From: an uncultured Lachnospiraceae bacterium
Lineage (GTDB): Bacteria > Bacillota > Clostridia > Lachnospirales > Lachnospiraceae
DNA length: 64,000 bases
Reading direction: 5' to 3'
Assembly (NCBI GenBank): GCA_947574135.1
Contig: CANPIM010000006.1
Coordinates: forward strand, 1 to 64,000
Shown one piece after another: positions 42,510 to 50,506 of the stretch. Position 1 is the stretch's first letter. The number at the start of each line of letters is the position of its first letter. Under the pieces are notes generated by a model. The model searched no databases. It was not told the DNA's origin and worked only from the letters and a program-made list of their open reading frames with translations. The translations under genes and the position numbers were made by a program.

Positions 42510-43553
42510 ATGAGAAAGCAGATATCCGCGCTGGTTCCCCCGGAGGGGGAGGGGCGTTCGGTGAAATGGGTTTTGCAGAGGATCCTGGAAATGAGCCCTC
42601 GGGAAATCAGCCAGGCGAAATTTCGCTCTTTTGGAATCTGTGTAAACGGGCAGCCAAGAAGGGTAACGGAGCCGGTGCATGGCGGTGATTTGGTGGAGGC
42701 CTGCCTGGAAGAGGAGGAGCTGGGATCCCACCAGCTCCTGGCCGTCCCGGGGGAGCTTTCCATTCTCTATGAGGATTCGGATGTGCTGGCAGTTCACAAG
42801 CCGGCCGGCCTGGTCTGCCACCCTGTGGGAGGCCATTATAGAGACACTTTGGCAAATATCATGCAATATTATTTCCGGGAAAAGGGGGAACAGGTGGTGA
42901 TCCGCCTTATCGGGCGCCTGGATCGGGAGACCTCCGGCATTGTGCTGGCGGCCAAGAGCCAGGCAGCGGCCAGCCGCCTGAATTGGCAGAAGGAGACGGG
43001 ACTTCTGAAAAAGGAGTATATGGCCCTGGTTCAGGGGCAGCCCAGTCCGGCAGCGGGATGGGTGGAGGAGCCCATAGGACCGGCAGGAGGCCCGGAGGAA
43101 AGGGGACTGAGAGAGAGCTCGGAGAAGAAGCCCGAAGAAGAAAATACAAAACAGGCAGGGGAGCCTTCCCGGGAGATATGTATGCAGGTTCGCCCGGACG
43201 GGAAGCCTGCCAGGACCTATTATGAGACGCTGGCCACCAGGGAGGGCGCCTCTTTGGTGCGTCTGCGGCTGGATACGGGAAGGACCCATCAGATCCGGGT
43301 GCATATGGAATGGCTGGGGTGTCCGCTGCTGGGAGACACCCTGTATCATCCCTTGTGGAACAAGGAGGCGGCGGGAGATGGGGAGAATACAGAACAGGCA
43401 ACCCTGTGGGGGAGACGGCTGTATGGAGAGGGAGAGCCCCACGCTGCCCTCCATGCAGGAAGGCTGGAATTTTTACAGCCCTTTACAAAGGAGCGTATCT
43501 GCCTGACGGATCCGGCTGCCTGGGGAGAGGCTGTGGAGATGTTTGGTATTTGA
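42510..43553 (+). CDS. RluA-family pseudouridine synthase (second copy)
   Basis: The protein has 347 residues with an S4-like N-terminal region (about 15-75), a catalytic motif IGRLDRETSGIVLAAKS and LDTGRTHQIRVHMEWLGCPLLGD. A charged insertion of about 45 residues (about 180-225, Glu/Pro/Gly rich) splits the catalytic domain, and a second one (about 288-305) lies near the end; both look like flexible loops. It modifies structured RNA at an unknown uridine. The sequence following the stop, in the same frame, is a DUF4143 fragment, which marks a recombination or deletion junction at the 3' end. Confidence 0.87.
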   Translation: MRKQISALVPPEGEGRSVKWVLQRILEMSPREISQAKFRSFGICVNGQPRRVTEPVHGGDLVEACLEEEELGSHQLLAVPGELSILYEDSDVLAVHKPAGLVCHPVGGHYRDTLANIMQYYFREKGEQVVIRLIGRLDRETSGIVLAAKSQAAASRLNWQKETGLLKKEYMALVQGQPSPAAGWVEEPIGPAGGPEERGLRESSEKKPEEENTKQAGEPSREICMQVRPDGKPARTYYETLATREGASLVRLRLDTGRTHQIRVHMEWLGCPLLGDTLYHPLWNKEAAGDGENTEQATLWGRRLYGEGEPHAALHAGRLEFLQPFTKERICLTDPAAWGEAVEMFGI

Positions 43554-44036
43554 CGAAATTTCTCCAATGTGCTGAAACGGGCTGTAAAGACGCCCAAGCT
43601 TTATTTCCGGGACACAGGGCTTGCCTGTTATCTGACCCGGTGGCTGACAGAGGATGCTTTGGCCTACGGAGCTTTTAGCGGTCATATATTTGAAACCTTT
43701 GTCATATCAGAGATTTTAAAGTCCTTTTCCAATTCCGGACTGGATTACTGCTATTATGTGTCCTATTATCGGGGGCGGGACAGGAAGAGGACGAAAAAGA
43801 ACGGGGAGGCTGTGGAGACGGAGCGTGAGATCCACCTGATTATAGAAGAAAACGGGGTGCTCTATCCCATTGAGATCAAGCAGAATCCTAAGGTGTCTGG
43901 GGATGAAACCAGTGCATTTCCGGTTTTAGATAAGCTGGAGGATAAAAAACGGGGAATGGGCGCTATTGTCTGTATGTGTCCCCAGCCGGGGGCTTTGCGG
44001 GAAAATATTTTGCAGATTCCGGTGTGGTATATTTGA
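43554..44036 (+). pseudogene. Truncated DUF4143/AAA ATPase, C-terminal fragment
   Basis: The frame continues directly after the rluA-type stop and reads FSNVLKRAVKTPKLYFRDTG followed by LACYLTRWL, HIFETFVISEI and a basic PIEIKQNP segment, ending in PVWYI. This is the C-terminal DUF4143 domain of the AAA ATPases common in anaerobes. The ATPase half with Walker motifs is absent and there is no ribosome site, only a possible GTG at 43569. It is a remnant of a gene whose 5' part was deleted. Confidence 0.8.
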
Positions 44037-44104
44037 GCAGCCATAGGTCCGTGTGCGGCACCTTTTTCCCACCCCTGCATAAGCTAAATATAGAAAAGCT
44101 TTTC

Positions 44105-44133
44105 TTGTGTATTTGGAGAAAATCATATATAAT
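44105..44133 (+). promoter_or_regulatory. Sigma-70 promoter of the symporter gene
   Basis: TTGTGT (44105-44110) and TATAAT (44128-44133) are separated by 17 bp. Confidence 0.6.
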
Positions 44134-44183
44134 CGGTGTTAGGTAATTCTGGTGTTAGACATGGAAAGAAGGGGGAAACAGTT

Positions 44184-45362
44184 ATGCAGAAAATTTGGAA
44201 GAGCCTGCCGGCGCGTCTGTTGGTGGGGGTGATACTGGGAATTTTGGTGGGCCTTGTGGCCAACGAATCTGTGATGAATGTGGTGGTGACCTTAAAACAG
44301 GTCATGGGGCAGCTCATTACCTTTTGCGTGCCCTTGATTGTGATTGGGTTTATTGCGCCCTCCATTACCAAGCTTGGGAAGAATGCCTCCCGGATGTTGG
44401 GGGTGGCGCTGGTGCTGGCCTATGTGTCCTCCATCGGAGCTGCGTTTTTCTCCATGGCAGCAGGCTACGGTCTGATTCCTCATCTGTCCATTGCGTCGGA
44501 TGTGGAGGGGCTTAAAAAGCTGCCGGATGTGATTTTCCAGCTGGAAATTCCCCAGATAATGCCGGTGATGAGCGCACTGGTGTTCTCTGTTCTCTTGGGG
44601 CTTGGGGTGACCTGGACCAAATCGGAGACCACGGAAAAGGTATTGGATGAGTTTCAGCAGATCGTGCTGAGCATGGTTACCCGGGTGGTGATTCCCGTGC
44701 TGCCCTTCTATATTGCAACCACCTTCTGCGGCCTGGCCTATGAGGGGACCATTACCAAGCAGTTGCCAGTGTTCTTAAAGGTAATTCTCATTGTAATGGT
44801 GGGGCACTATATCTGGATGGCCCTTCTGTATATTCTGGCAGGCATTTATTCCGGGGAGAAGCCCCTGGAGGTGCTGAAGCATTACGGACCGGCCTATATT
44901 ACGGCTGTGGGAACCATGTCCTCGGCGGCGACCCTGGCAGTGGCTCTGCGCTGTGCCAAGAAATCCTCAGTGCTTCGGGAGGATATGGTGGACTTTGGCA
45001 TTCCTCTGTTTGCCAATATTCATCTGTGCGGGTCCGTGCTGACAGAGGTATTCTTTGTGATGACCGTGTCTCAGATTCTCTATGGACAGATGCCCTCTGT
45101 GGGAACCATGATTCTGTTCTGCCTGCTTTTGGGCGTATTTGCCATCGGCGCTCCGGGAGTGCCGGGAGGAACGGTTATGGCGTCCCTGGGACTGATTACG
45201 GGGATTCTGCTCTTTGACGATACAGGCACCGGCTTGATGCTGACCATCTTTGCCCTTCAGGACAGCTTCGGGACAGCCTGCAATGTGACTGGTGACGGAG
45301 CTCTGACTCTGATTCTTACCGGATATGCCCGGCGGCATAAGATCCAGGCGGAGAAGAACTGA
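44184..45362 (+). CDS. Dicarboxylate/amino acid:cation symporter (DAACS family)
   Basis: The protein has 392 residues and eight or more membrane segments plus re-entrant loops. The serine-rich loop TMSSAATLAVALRCAKK and the cation-binding loop LTGDGALTL-type segment (CNVTGDGALTLILTGY) are family hallmarks of GltP/SstT transporters. It imports dicarboxylates, glutamate/aspartate or serine/threonine with Na+ or H+. GGGGG lies upstream of the ATG at 44184. It is followed after 13 bp by a DNA methyltransferase gene, a functionally unrelated neighbour. Confidence 0.9.
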   Translation: MQKIWKSLPARLLVGVILGILVGLVANESVMNVVVTLKQVMGQLITFCVPLIVIGFIAPSITKLGKNASRMLGVALVLAYVSSIGAAFFSMAAGYGLIPHLSIASDVEGLKKLPDVIFQLEIPQIMPVMSALVFSVLLGLGVTWTKSETTEKVLDEFQQIVLSMVTRVVIPVLPFYIATTFCGLAYEGTITKQLPVFLKVILIVMVGHYIWMALLYILAGIYSGEKPLEVLKHYGPAYITAVGTMSSAATLAVALRCAKKSSVLREDMVDFGIPLFANIHLCGSVLTEVFFVMTVSQILYGQMPSVGTMILFCLLLGVFAIGAPGVPGGTVMASLGLITGILLFDDTGTGLMLTIFALQDSFGTACNVTGDGALTLILTGYARRHKIQAEKN

Positions 45363-45375
45363 GGCTGGCCGTGGA

Positions 45376-46284
45376 ATGAGGGAGGTATGGCAGGGAGATT
45401 CCCTGGAGCTGATAAAGAAGGTGGAGACCGAGTCCATTCATCTGATTTTGTCGGATATTCCCTATGGGATTAATTATGATGCCTGGGATGTGCTCCACCA
45501 CAATACCAATCGGGGACTTTTGGGGGCAAGTCCCTCCCAGAAAAAGAGCGGCAGCGTGTTTAAGACCCGGGGAAAGCCCTTAAACGGCTGGTCCCAGGCG
45601 GATAAGCAGATTCCCCTGGAATATTACCAGTGGTGTATGAAATGGGCGCCGGACTGGTACCGGGTGCTGAAGCCGGGTGCCAGCTGCTTTATATTTGCCG
45701 GGCGGCGCATGGCCCACCGATGCATCTGTGCCATGGAGGACAGCGGCTTTATTTTCAAGGATATGCTGGTGTGGGAAAAGAATTCCGCCGCCTACCGGGC
45801 CCAGCGGGTCAGCTGTGTGCTGGAACGGCGGGGAGACCTGGAAAACAGCCGCCGCTGGGAGGGCTGGAAGGTGGGCAATCTTCGTCCCCTGTTTGAGCCC
45901 ATTCTGTGGTTTATGAAGCCCTACCCTCAGGGAAAGACCCTGACGGATAATATTCTCCGGTATGGTCTGGGGGCCTTTTGCGAGGAGGAATTAAGACGGC
46001 GCACCGGGCAGGAGGCAGGAGGAGAGCTCTGCTCCAACCTTCTGCGAATTCGGGGAGAGAAATCGGACCATGGCTTACATCCGGCCCAGAAGGCCGTGGG
46101 GCTTATGGAGCTTTTGATTGCCCTGGTTACCCTGGAGGATCAGGTGGTGCTGGATCCCTTCTGCGGCTGCGGAACCACCCTGGTGGCGGCCAAAAGGCAG
46201 AACCGCCAGTATCTTGGCATGGAACAAAATGAGAATTATTATCAAAATACTCTGAGGCGTCTGGAGGAGACGAAAAGGGTGTAA
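45376..46284 (+). CDS. Orphan adenine- or cytosine-N4-type DNA methyltransferase
   Basis: The protein has 302 residues. The catalytic motif IV SDIPYGI (a D-[P/I]-P-Y variant) lies near residue 27, and the S-adenosylmethionine motif LDPFCGCGTTLVAAKR is near the C-terminus: beta-class order. The region between has WVL-type target-recognition features around LVWEKNSAAYRAQRVS. No restriction endonuclease gene is adjacent, so it may be a solitary regulatory or phage-derived methylase. The start is uncertain: ATG at 45376 has only a weak GTGGA, and upstream ATG 45325 lies within the symporter gene. Confidence 0.8.
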   Translation: MREVWQGDSLELIKKVETESIHLILSDIPYGINYDAWDVLHHNTNRGLLGASPSQKKSGSVFKTRGKPLNGWSQADKQIPLEYYQWCMKWAPDWYRVLKPGASCFIFAGRRMAHRCICAMEDSGFIFKDMLVWEKNSAAYRAQRVSCVLERRGDLENSRRWEGWKVGNLRPLFEPILWFMKPYPQGKTLTDNILRYGLGAFCEEELRRRTGQEAGGELCSNLLRIRGEKSDHGLHPAQKAVGLMELLIALVTLEDQVVLDPFCGCGTTLVAAKRQNRQYLGMEQNENYYQNTLRRLEETKRV

Positions 46285-46315
46285 AAGCTTGGGAAAGATT
46301 GAGAAAGGCTGTGTG

Positions 46316-46353
46316 GCTTTTCAGGTGTGTGCCTGGAAAGCGCCGGCCTTTTT
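46316..46353 (+). terminator. Probable terminator after the methyltransferase gene
   Basis: GCTTTTCAGG (46316-46325) pairs with CCTGGAAAGC (46332-46341) with one wobble, followed by GCCGGCCTTTTTGC. Confidence 0.55.
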
Positions 46354-46368
46354 GCTATGAAGAAGGAT

Positions 46369-46383
46369 TACCCTCTCTTGACA
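46369..46383 (-). repeat. Short recurrent motif, copy 4
   Basis: This is the exact reverse complement of TGTCAAGAGAGGGTA at 22021-22035. It lies 38 bp upstream of the -35 of the sigma-factor promoter and is flanked by TACCCT/AGGGTA. Confidence 0.45.
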
Positions 46384-46420
46384 AGGGTATCCGTTTATCT
46401 TAAAAAAATAATATTCCTAT

Positions 46421-46450
46421 AAAAACTTTTTTTGGCAGTCCGTGCGTCTA
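46421..46450 (+). promoter_or_regulatory. Probable ECF-type autoregulated promoter of sigV
   Basis: AAAAACTTTTTTTGG (46421-46435) followed by CGTCTA (46445-46450) resembles the AAC.TTT / CGTC elements used by SigV/SigW-type factors. Transcription would start near 46457, which supports the TTG start at 46486. Confidence 0.5.
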
Positions 46451-46485
46451 ACAGACAGAAACGGAAGGAAAGGAGAGGCATTCGT

Positions 46486-46980
46486 TTGAAGCAGGAGGCA
46501 ATACAAAAGAGAGTGGAGGAACAGATCCTGGATTCCTATGAGGCTTTGTACCGTCTGGCTTTCACCTATGTGCATCAGGAGGAGGATGCTCTGGATATTG
46601 TCCAGGAAAGCGTCTACAGAGCCATGAAAAGTGCAGGACAGGTGAAGGAGGAGCGATATATCCGGACCTGGCTCTGGCGGATCACTATGAATACAGCCAT
46701 AGATTTTATCCGGAAAAACCGCCGGGAGACTGTGGTGGAGGAGATTCGGGAGACAGGAACCCAGGACCAGTATCAGGATTTTGACACAGTGGAAGCCCTG
46801 GAGGTGCTCAGTGAAAAGGAAAAGGCCGTGGTGGTGCTGCGATTCTTTGAGGACAGGCAGATTCAAGAGGTGGCGGAGATTCTGAATGAAAATATCAATA
46901 CCGTTAAGACGATTCTGTACCGCAGCTTGCGGAAGCTTAAGGTAGAACTGACAAAGGGGGACTTGTCCTATGAAGGATAA
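46486..46980 (+). CDS. sigV: ECF sigma factor, SigV-like
   Basis: The protein has 164 residues. Region 2 includes AFTYVHQEEDALDIVQESVYRA and RTWLWRITMNTAIDFIRKNRR; region 4 includes VVVLRFFEDRQIQEVAEIL and NTVKTILYRSLRKLK. The start is taken as TTG 46486 because AAAGGAGAGG lies 7 nt upstream and the ECF-like promoter ends at 46450. It overlaps the RsiV-like gene by 11 bp. In B. subtilis and C. difficile SigV answers lysozyme; a similar envelope role is inferred here from the RsiV partner. Confidence 0.88.
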   Translation: MKQEAIQKRVEEQILDSYEALYRLAFTYVHQEEDALDIVQESVYRAMKSAGQVKEERYIRTWLWRITMNTAIDFIRKNRRETVVEEIRETGTQDQYQDFDTVEALEVLSEKEKAVVVLRFFEDRQIQEVAEILNENINTVKTILYRSLRKLKVELTKGDLSYEG

Positions 46981-48016
46981 AAGGCTGGAGAATATGAGAA
47001 GAGATTATAAAGAGATAAGGATTCCGGCAGAGCTTCGGGGCCGGGTGGAGGCAGCTATGGAGCGAGCTAAAACAGAGCTGGCTAAGGAGCAGATTCCGGA
47101 GAAGCTTTCGCAAAAGAGAGAGAGTCCGGCAACAGATTGGGAAAAGGAAACGGAAGCAGCGGGGGTATTTTCAAAGGGAACAGAGAGGAGAGAGGGTATG
47201 AAGGCAGGAAAGCGGGAAAGCAGAAAGCGGAGCGGATTTGTGGTGTGGGCGACCCGGATAGGAGGCGCGGCTGCGGCTGCCATGCTGGCGATTACGGTAC
47301 TGGCCAATTCCAGCGCCACGGTGGCTTATGCCATGGAGGATATTCCTATTTTGGGAAATATTGTAAAAATCGTTACCTTCCGGCATTATGAGAGCCAGGA
47401 CAATTCCATGCAGGCCAATATTAAGGTACCCGAGATTCAGGTGGAGAACCCGGAGGGCCAGGTGCTGGAGGAAACCACAGAGGAGCTGAACCGGCGGATT
47501 GCGGAGTACACGGATGCCATTATCGCCCAATATGAGGCGGACGTGGAGGCCGCGGACGGAGAGGGCCATCAGTCTGTAGACCTGGATTACCATGTGATTA
47601 CGGACAATGATAAGCTATTCTCCATTCGGTTTGACCAGCTCTTGGTCATGGCCAGCGGTGCCCAGCTGGTGAAAATCTACCATGTGGATAAGACTACAGG
47701 GGAGATGATAGATCTGGACGGACTTTTCCAGGAGGGAGCAGACTATGTGACAGCTATTTCGGAGAACATTAAGATCCAGATGAAGGAGCGGATGGAAGAG
47801 GATGAAATGCTCGCCTACTGGTTGGACAGCGATATGCCGGAATGGGATTTTAAGGAAATCCGCAGAGATGCCACCTTCTATGTGAATGAAGCCAATCACC
47901 TGGTTATTGTGTTTGACGAGTATGAGGTGGGACCGGGCTATATGGGAAGCCAGGAGTTTGAGATTCCTACAGATGTAGTAAAGGATATGGTGAAGGAGGG
48001 GTATTTGGAGAGCTAA
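46970..48016 (+). CDS. rsiV: RsiV-like anti-sigma factor with DUF3298 domain
   Basis: The protein has 348 residues. A cytosolic N-terminal domain of about 100 residues binds the sigma factor; a membrane segment near IGGAAAAAMLAITVLANSSA is followed by an extracytoplasmic domain with DYHVITDNDKLFSIRFDQLL and FYVNEANHLVIVFDEYEVGPG, the DUF3298 pattern found in RsiV. RsiV binds lysozyme directly and is then cleaved, freeing SigV. ATG overlaps the sigma gene, which couples synthesis of the pair. A hairpin lies downstream. Confidence 0.88.
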   Translation: MKDKRLENMRRDYKEIRIPAELRGRVEAAMERAKTELAKEQIPEKLSQKRESPATDWEKETEAAGVFSKGTERREGMKAGKRESRKRSGFVVWATRIGGAAAAAMLAITVLANSSATVAYAMEDIPILGNIVKIVTFRHYESQDNSMQANIKVPEIQVENPEGQVLEETTEELNRRIAEYTDAIIAQYEADVEAADGEGHQSVDLDYHVITDNDKLFSIRFDQLLVMASGAQLVKIYHVDKTTGEMIDLDGLFQEGADYVTAISENIKIQMKERMEEDEMLAYWLDSDMPEWDFKEIRRDATFYVNEANHLVIVFDEYEVGPGYMGSQEFEIPTDVVKDMVKEGYLES

Positions 48017-48066
48017 GAGTAGAGCGGGAGGCGTTGCTTTAGATTGGCGTTCCGGCCCCAGGTATG

Positions 48067-48103
48067 TTCCCTTGTTTTGGCCTTATAAGCCGAAACAAGG
48101 GAA
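48067..48103. other. Strong hairpin between convergent sigma operons
   Basis: TTCCCTTGTTTTGGC (48067-48081) pairs with GCCGAAACAAGGGAA (48089-48103) with one wobble. It lacks a U-run on either strand but sits between the converging rsiV and anti-sigma genes, so it may still limit read-through. Confidence 0.6.
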
Positions 48104-48118
48104 AGCTTTGTACAGCTA

Positions 48119-49069
48119 TCAGCGTATTCCAGAAGGCTCTTCACATGGTTCTTCTCTTTTTAATCCCCAAACATGATGCGCTAACAGCAAGCCGCTATAC
48201 AACAGGATGGATATAAAGACGGTAAGGGAGAGATCACGAGGCAATGCGTAAGATGCCCAGCTGATACCGGAAACCATACAATGGCTGATAAGATAGGCAA
48301 CCGGATATAGCCCCATGCGCTCTATAAGGACACGCAATTTTGCCTTTTTTCGGGCAAGGAGCCAAAGGATTCCCATAACGGACAATGCTGCGACGGCGAG
48401 TACAAAATAATAGGTGAGCGACAGGCGCGGCAATGTAATTCTGCTTTCATAGTCCACATTTTGTTCTATTTGATTTTCGGCATCCGGGTCATATTTAGCA
48501 ATGCAGACATCCTCCGTTCCGTCATTTGGAATATATACGGCAACCATTGGTCTCCTATGCTCTGTCATAACCATGGCCGATAGGTTGCCTTTTTCCTGTG
48601 AGAACCATTGATCCCAGAGAGAGGTCCACGCTTCAATCTGGCAGGAATAGAGATTTCCATCGTCCGGATCTTCATAGACCGTGTAGGAAAAATCCGTTAC
48701 TTTTTCATCAAAGGTGAGAAGCATTCCCTTATCGCTCAGCCCCTGGGGGGTGACAAGCCCCTCAAAATACGGAAAATAAATGGGAGCATCCAGTACAGCA
48801 AAGGCGGAGACAAGCAATGCGATCACAAATAGGGCCGTCAGGGCCATGGTCTGAATTTTCCTGATTTTTAGCTGCTGACTTAGCTTTCGTAGGGGGGCGG
48901 CGCTGGGTTCCTCCTGCCTTGGCTGGGGCTCTTTGGTTTGCGCATATTCCCTTCTGCAAGCCTCACAGCCCTTCAAATGTTCTTCAACAAAATCTGCGGT
49001 ATCGGAAGTTACCATATTTTCCGCATACAGCGGTAGAAGGTCCCGGATAATATTACATTCATTTCTCAT
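48119..49069 (-). CDS. Zinc-finger (zf-HC2) anti-sigma factor, membrane-bound
   Basis: The protein has 316 residues. The N-terminal zf-HC2 domain contains HLKGCEACRREY (HxxxCxxC) and an upstream Cys5. A first membrane segment (about 75-95) precedes an extracytoplasmic region of about 115 residues, then three further hydrophobic segments. It would hold the sigma factor encoded immediately upstream inactive at the membrane. The start overlaps that gene by 11 bp. It converges on rsiV across the hairpin at 48067-48103. Confidence 0.85.
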   Translation of the reverse strand: MRNECNIIRDLLPLYAENMVTSDTADFVEEHLKGCEACRREYAQTKEPQPRQEEPSAAPLRKLSQQLKIRKIQTMALTALFVIALLVSAFAVLDAPIYFPYFEGLVTPQGLSDKGMLLTFDEKVTDFSYTVYEDPDDGNLYSCQIEAWTSLWDQWFSQEKGNLSAMVMTEHRRPMVAVYIPNDGTEDVCIAKYDPDAENQIEQNVDYESRITLPRLSLTYYFVLAVAALSVMGILWLLARKKAKLRVLIERMGLYPVAYLISHCMVSGISWASYALPRDLSLTVFISILLYSGLLLAHHVWGLKREEPCEEPSGIR

Positions 49070-49562
49070 AGGTTTTGTCCTCCAGTCTGGATTTAAGCAT
49101 TGTTTTGGCCCGGTGGTAGGTCACGCAGGCCCAGTTTTCCGATTTGCCGAATATTTGCCCGATTTGTTTGAAACTCAGTTCTGCAAACACCCGCCACATA
49201 AACACCTCTTTGTATGGCTCCGGTATATGATGCAAAATAGTTCTTATCCGTGCAGCTTCCTCGCGCCTCATACACTGTTCTTCCGCGGAGCTTTCTTTGG
49301 ATGGCAATTCTGACAATTCCACAATATCCACAGGCTCCGTTTTCTTTGCCTTTTTCAGATATGTGTAATAACAGTTCTTTGCAATCTGACAGAGCCACAC
49401 ACGAATGTCACAATCGCCGCGAAAACGGCTGATGGAACCCATGGCCTTGAAAAATGCTTCACTGGTAATTTCTTCTGCGATATGCTCATCCGCTGATAAT
49501 CTGCGAATATAGAGATACACATCATGGAAATAATCCTGATATATTTTCTCGAACTCCGTCAC
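49059..49562 (-). CDS. ECF sigma factor (second pair)
   Basis: The protein has 167 residues. Region 2 shows YLYIRRLSADEHIAEEITSE and DIRVWLCQIAKNCYYTYLKK; region 4 shows IPEPYKEVFMWRVFAELSFK and WACVTYHRAKTMLKSRL. The start is GTG at 49562, 7 nt after AAAGGAGG. It is paired with the zf-HC2 anti-sigma gene. An ECF-like promoter lies just upstream, suggesting autoregulation. The signal is unknown. Confidence 0.9.
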   Translation of the reverse strand: MTEFEKIYQDYFHDVYLYIRRLSADEHIAEEITSEAFFKAMGSISRFRGDCDIRVWLCQIAKNCYYTYLKKAKKTEPVDIVELSELPSKESSAEEQCMRREEAARIRTILHHIPEPYKEVFMWRVFAELSFKQIGQIFGKSENWACVTYHRAKTMLKSRLEDKTYEK

Positions 49563-49581
49563 GCTACCACCTCCTTTCCAC

Positions 49582-49613
49582 TATAAGACCTTGGAGAAAG
49601 CAAAACCTTACAA
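49582..49613 (-). promoter_or_regulatory. Probable ECF-type promoter of the second sigma operon
   Basis: On the minus strand TTGTAAGGTTTT is followed, about 12 bp later, by GTCTTATA. The spacing and wording resemble ECF -35/-10 elements. The site lies about 20 bp upstream of the GTG start. Confidence 0.4.
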
Positions 49614-49714
49614 GTTTTTGAAAAAATTTCTGTTATAATATATCACAAAAATTTGGCTTCTTCCACCAATACCAGAAATGCTCCCAATCCGAGGAAAGCC
49701 ATGGAAATTGCTTT

Positions 49715-49746
49715 GTCACAAAATTGTAACTTTTGTCTGCTATGAT
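49715..49746 (+). promoter_or_regulatory. Direct-repeat regulator box and -10 before the response regulator gene
   Basis: GTCAC (49715-49719) and GTAAC (49726-49730) are spaced 11 bp apart, and TATGAT (49741-49746) begins 10 bp later. The same arrangement, with identical spacing, precedes the ABC genes at 51713-51744. This is the geometry of OmpR/PhoB-type activator boxes that replace the -35. Confidence 0.65.
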
Positions 49747-49774
49747 AGAAAAAAAGATAAGGCGGAAATTGGAT

Positions 49775-50506
49775 ATGGTTGATCTATATTATATTGAGGA
49801 TGATCCCAATATTGCAGGTGTGGTAAAGGAATACTTGGAGGAAAGGGGATTCCGAGTAACCGTGTGTGCTACGCTTGGGAAGGCGAGGCAGGCATTAAGA
49901 AGCTATGTGCCCGCCCTTGTTTTGCTGGACTGGAATATGCCGGACGGCCGGGGAGACAGCCTGTGTCAGTGGATTCGAAGTAGCTGGAAGGAGCTGCCCA
50001 TTATTTTTCTTACGGTCCGGGGAGATACCAGTGAGATTGTTACAGGCTTTGAAAATGGCGCGGATGACTATGTGGTAAAGCCCTTTGAGCTGGAGGTGCT
50101 GCATTCACGGATCTTAGCGCTGCTGCGAAGAACCGGACATGTGGCAAAGCGGTATCTTTCCTGCGGCGGGATTGTGATTGATAGAAATCGCCGGACGGTT
50201 TCTACCTCCATGCCATGTGGCAAAGAAGCGGAAATACCCTGCGGGTATCCCTCCATGCCATGTGGCAAAGAAGTGGAAATCCCTCTGACTGCGGCTGAAT
50301 ATGAGCTTCTGCTGTGTTTGATGCAAAACAAGGGAAGGACAGTGACCAGAGAAAAGATTTTAGAGCAGGTGTGGGATGCAAAGGGGAATTATGTAAATGA
50401 TAACACCCTCACCGTTACCATGAAACGACTGCGGGACAAGCTTGGTCAGCCGGCCTGTCTGAAAACAGTCAGAAGCGTGGGCTACCGTATGGAGGATTCT
50501 CTATGA
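49775..50506 (+). CDS. OmpR-family response regulator (Bce-like module) with inserted repeat
   Basis: The regulator has 243 residues. The receiver domain has YIEDDPN, the phosphoacceptor Asp in LVLLDWNMPDG and YVVKPFE. The winged-helix domain has LTAAEYELLLCLMQNKGRTV and KTVRSVGYRMED. Between them lies an unusual duplicated SMPCGKExEIP (about residues 145-170). ATG 49775 follows AAGGCGG; earlier starts lie over the -10. The gene overlaps the kinase gene by 4 bp. It probably activates both its own operon and the ABC genes through the shared boxes. Confidence 0.88.
   Translation: MVDLYYIEDDPNIAGVVKEYLEERGFRVTVCATLGKARQALRSYVPALVLLDWNMPDGRGDSLCQWIRSSWKELPIIFLTVRGDTSEIVTGFENGADDYVVKPFELEVLHSRILALLRRTGHVAKRYLSCGGIVIDRNRRTVSTSMPCGKEAEIPCGYPSMPCGKEVEIPLTAAEYELLLCLMQNKGRTVTREKILEQVWDAKGNYVNDNTLTVTMKRLRDKLGQPACLKTVRSVGYRMEDSL
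50205..50281 (+). repeat. Palindrome-containing 45-bp-spaced duplication inside the regulator gene
   Basis: A unit of about 31 bp (50205-50235) recurs at 50250-50280 with one mismatch. Each contains the palindrome TGCCATGTGGCA. The offset of 45 bp preserves the frame and adds about 15 residues in the linker before the DNA-binding domain. Confidence 0.85.
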
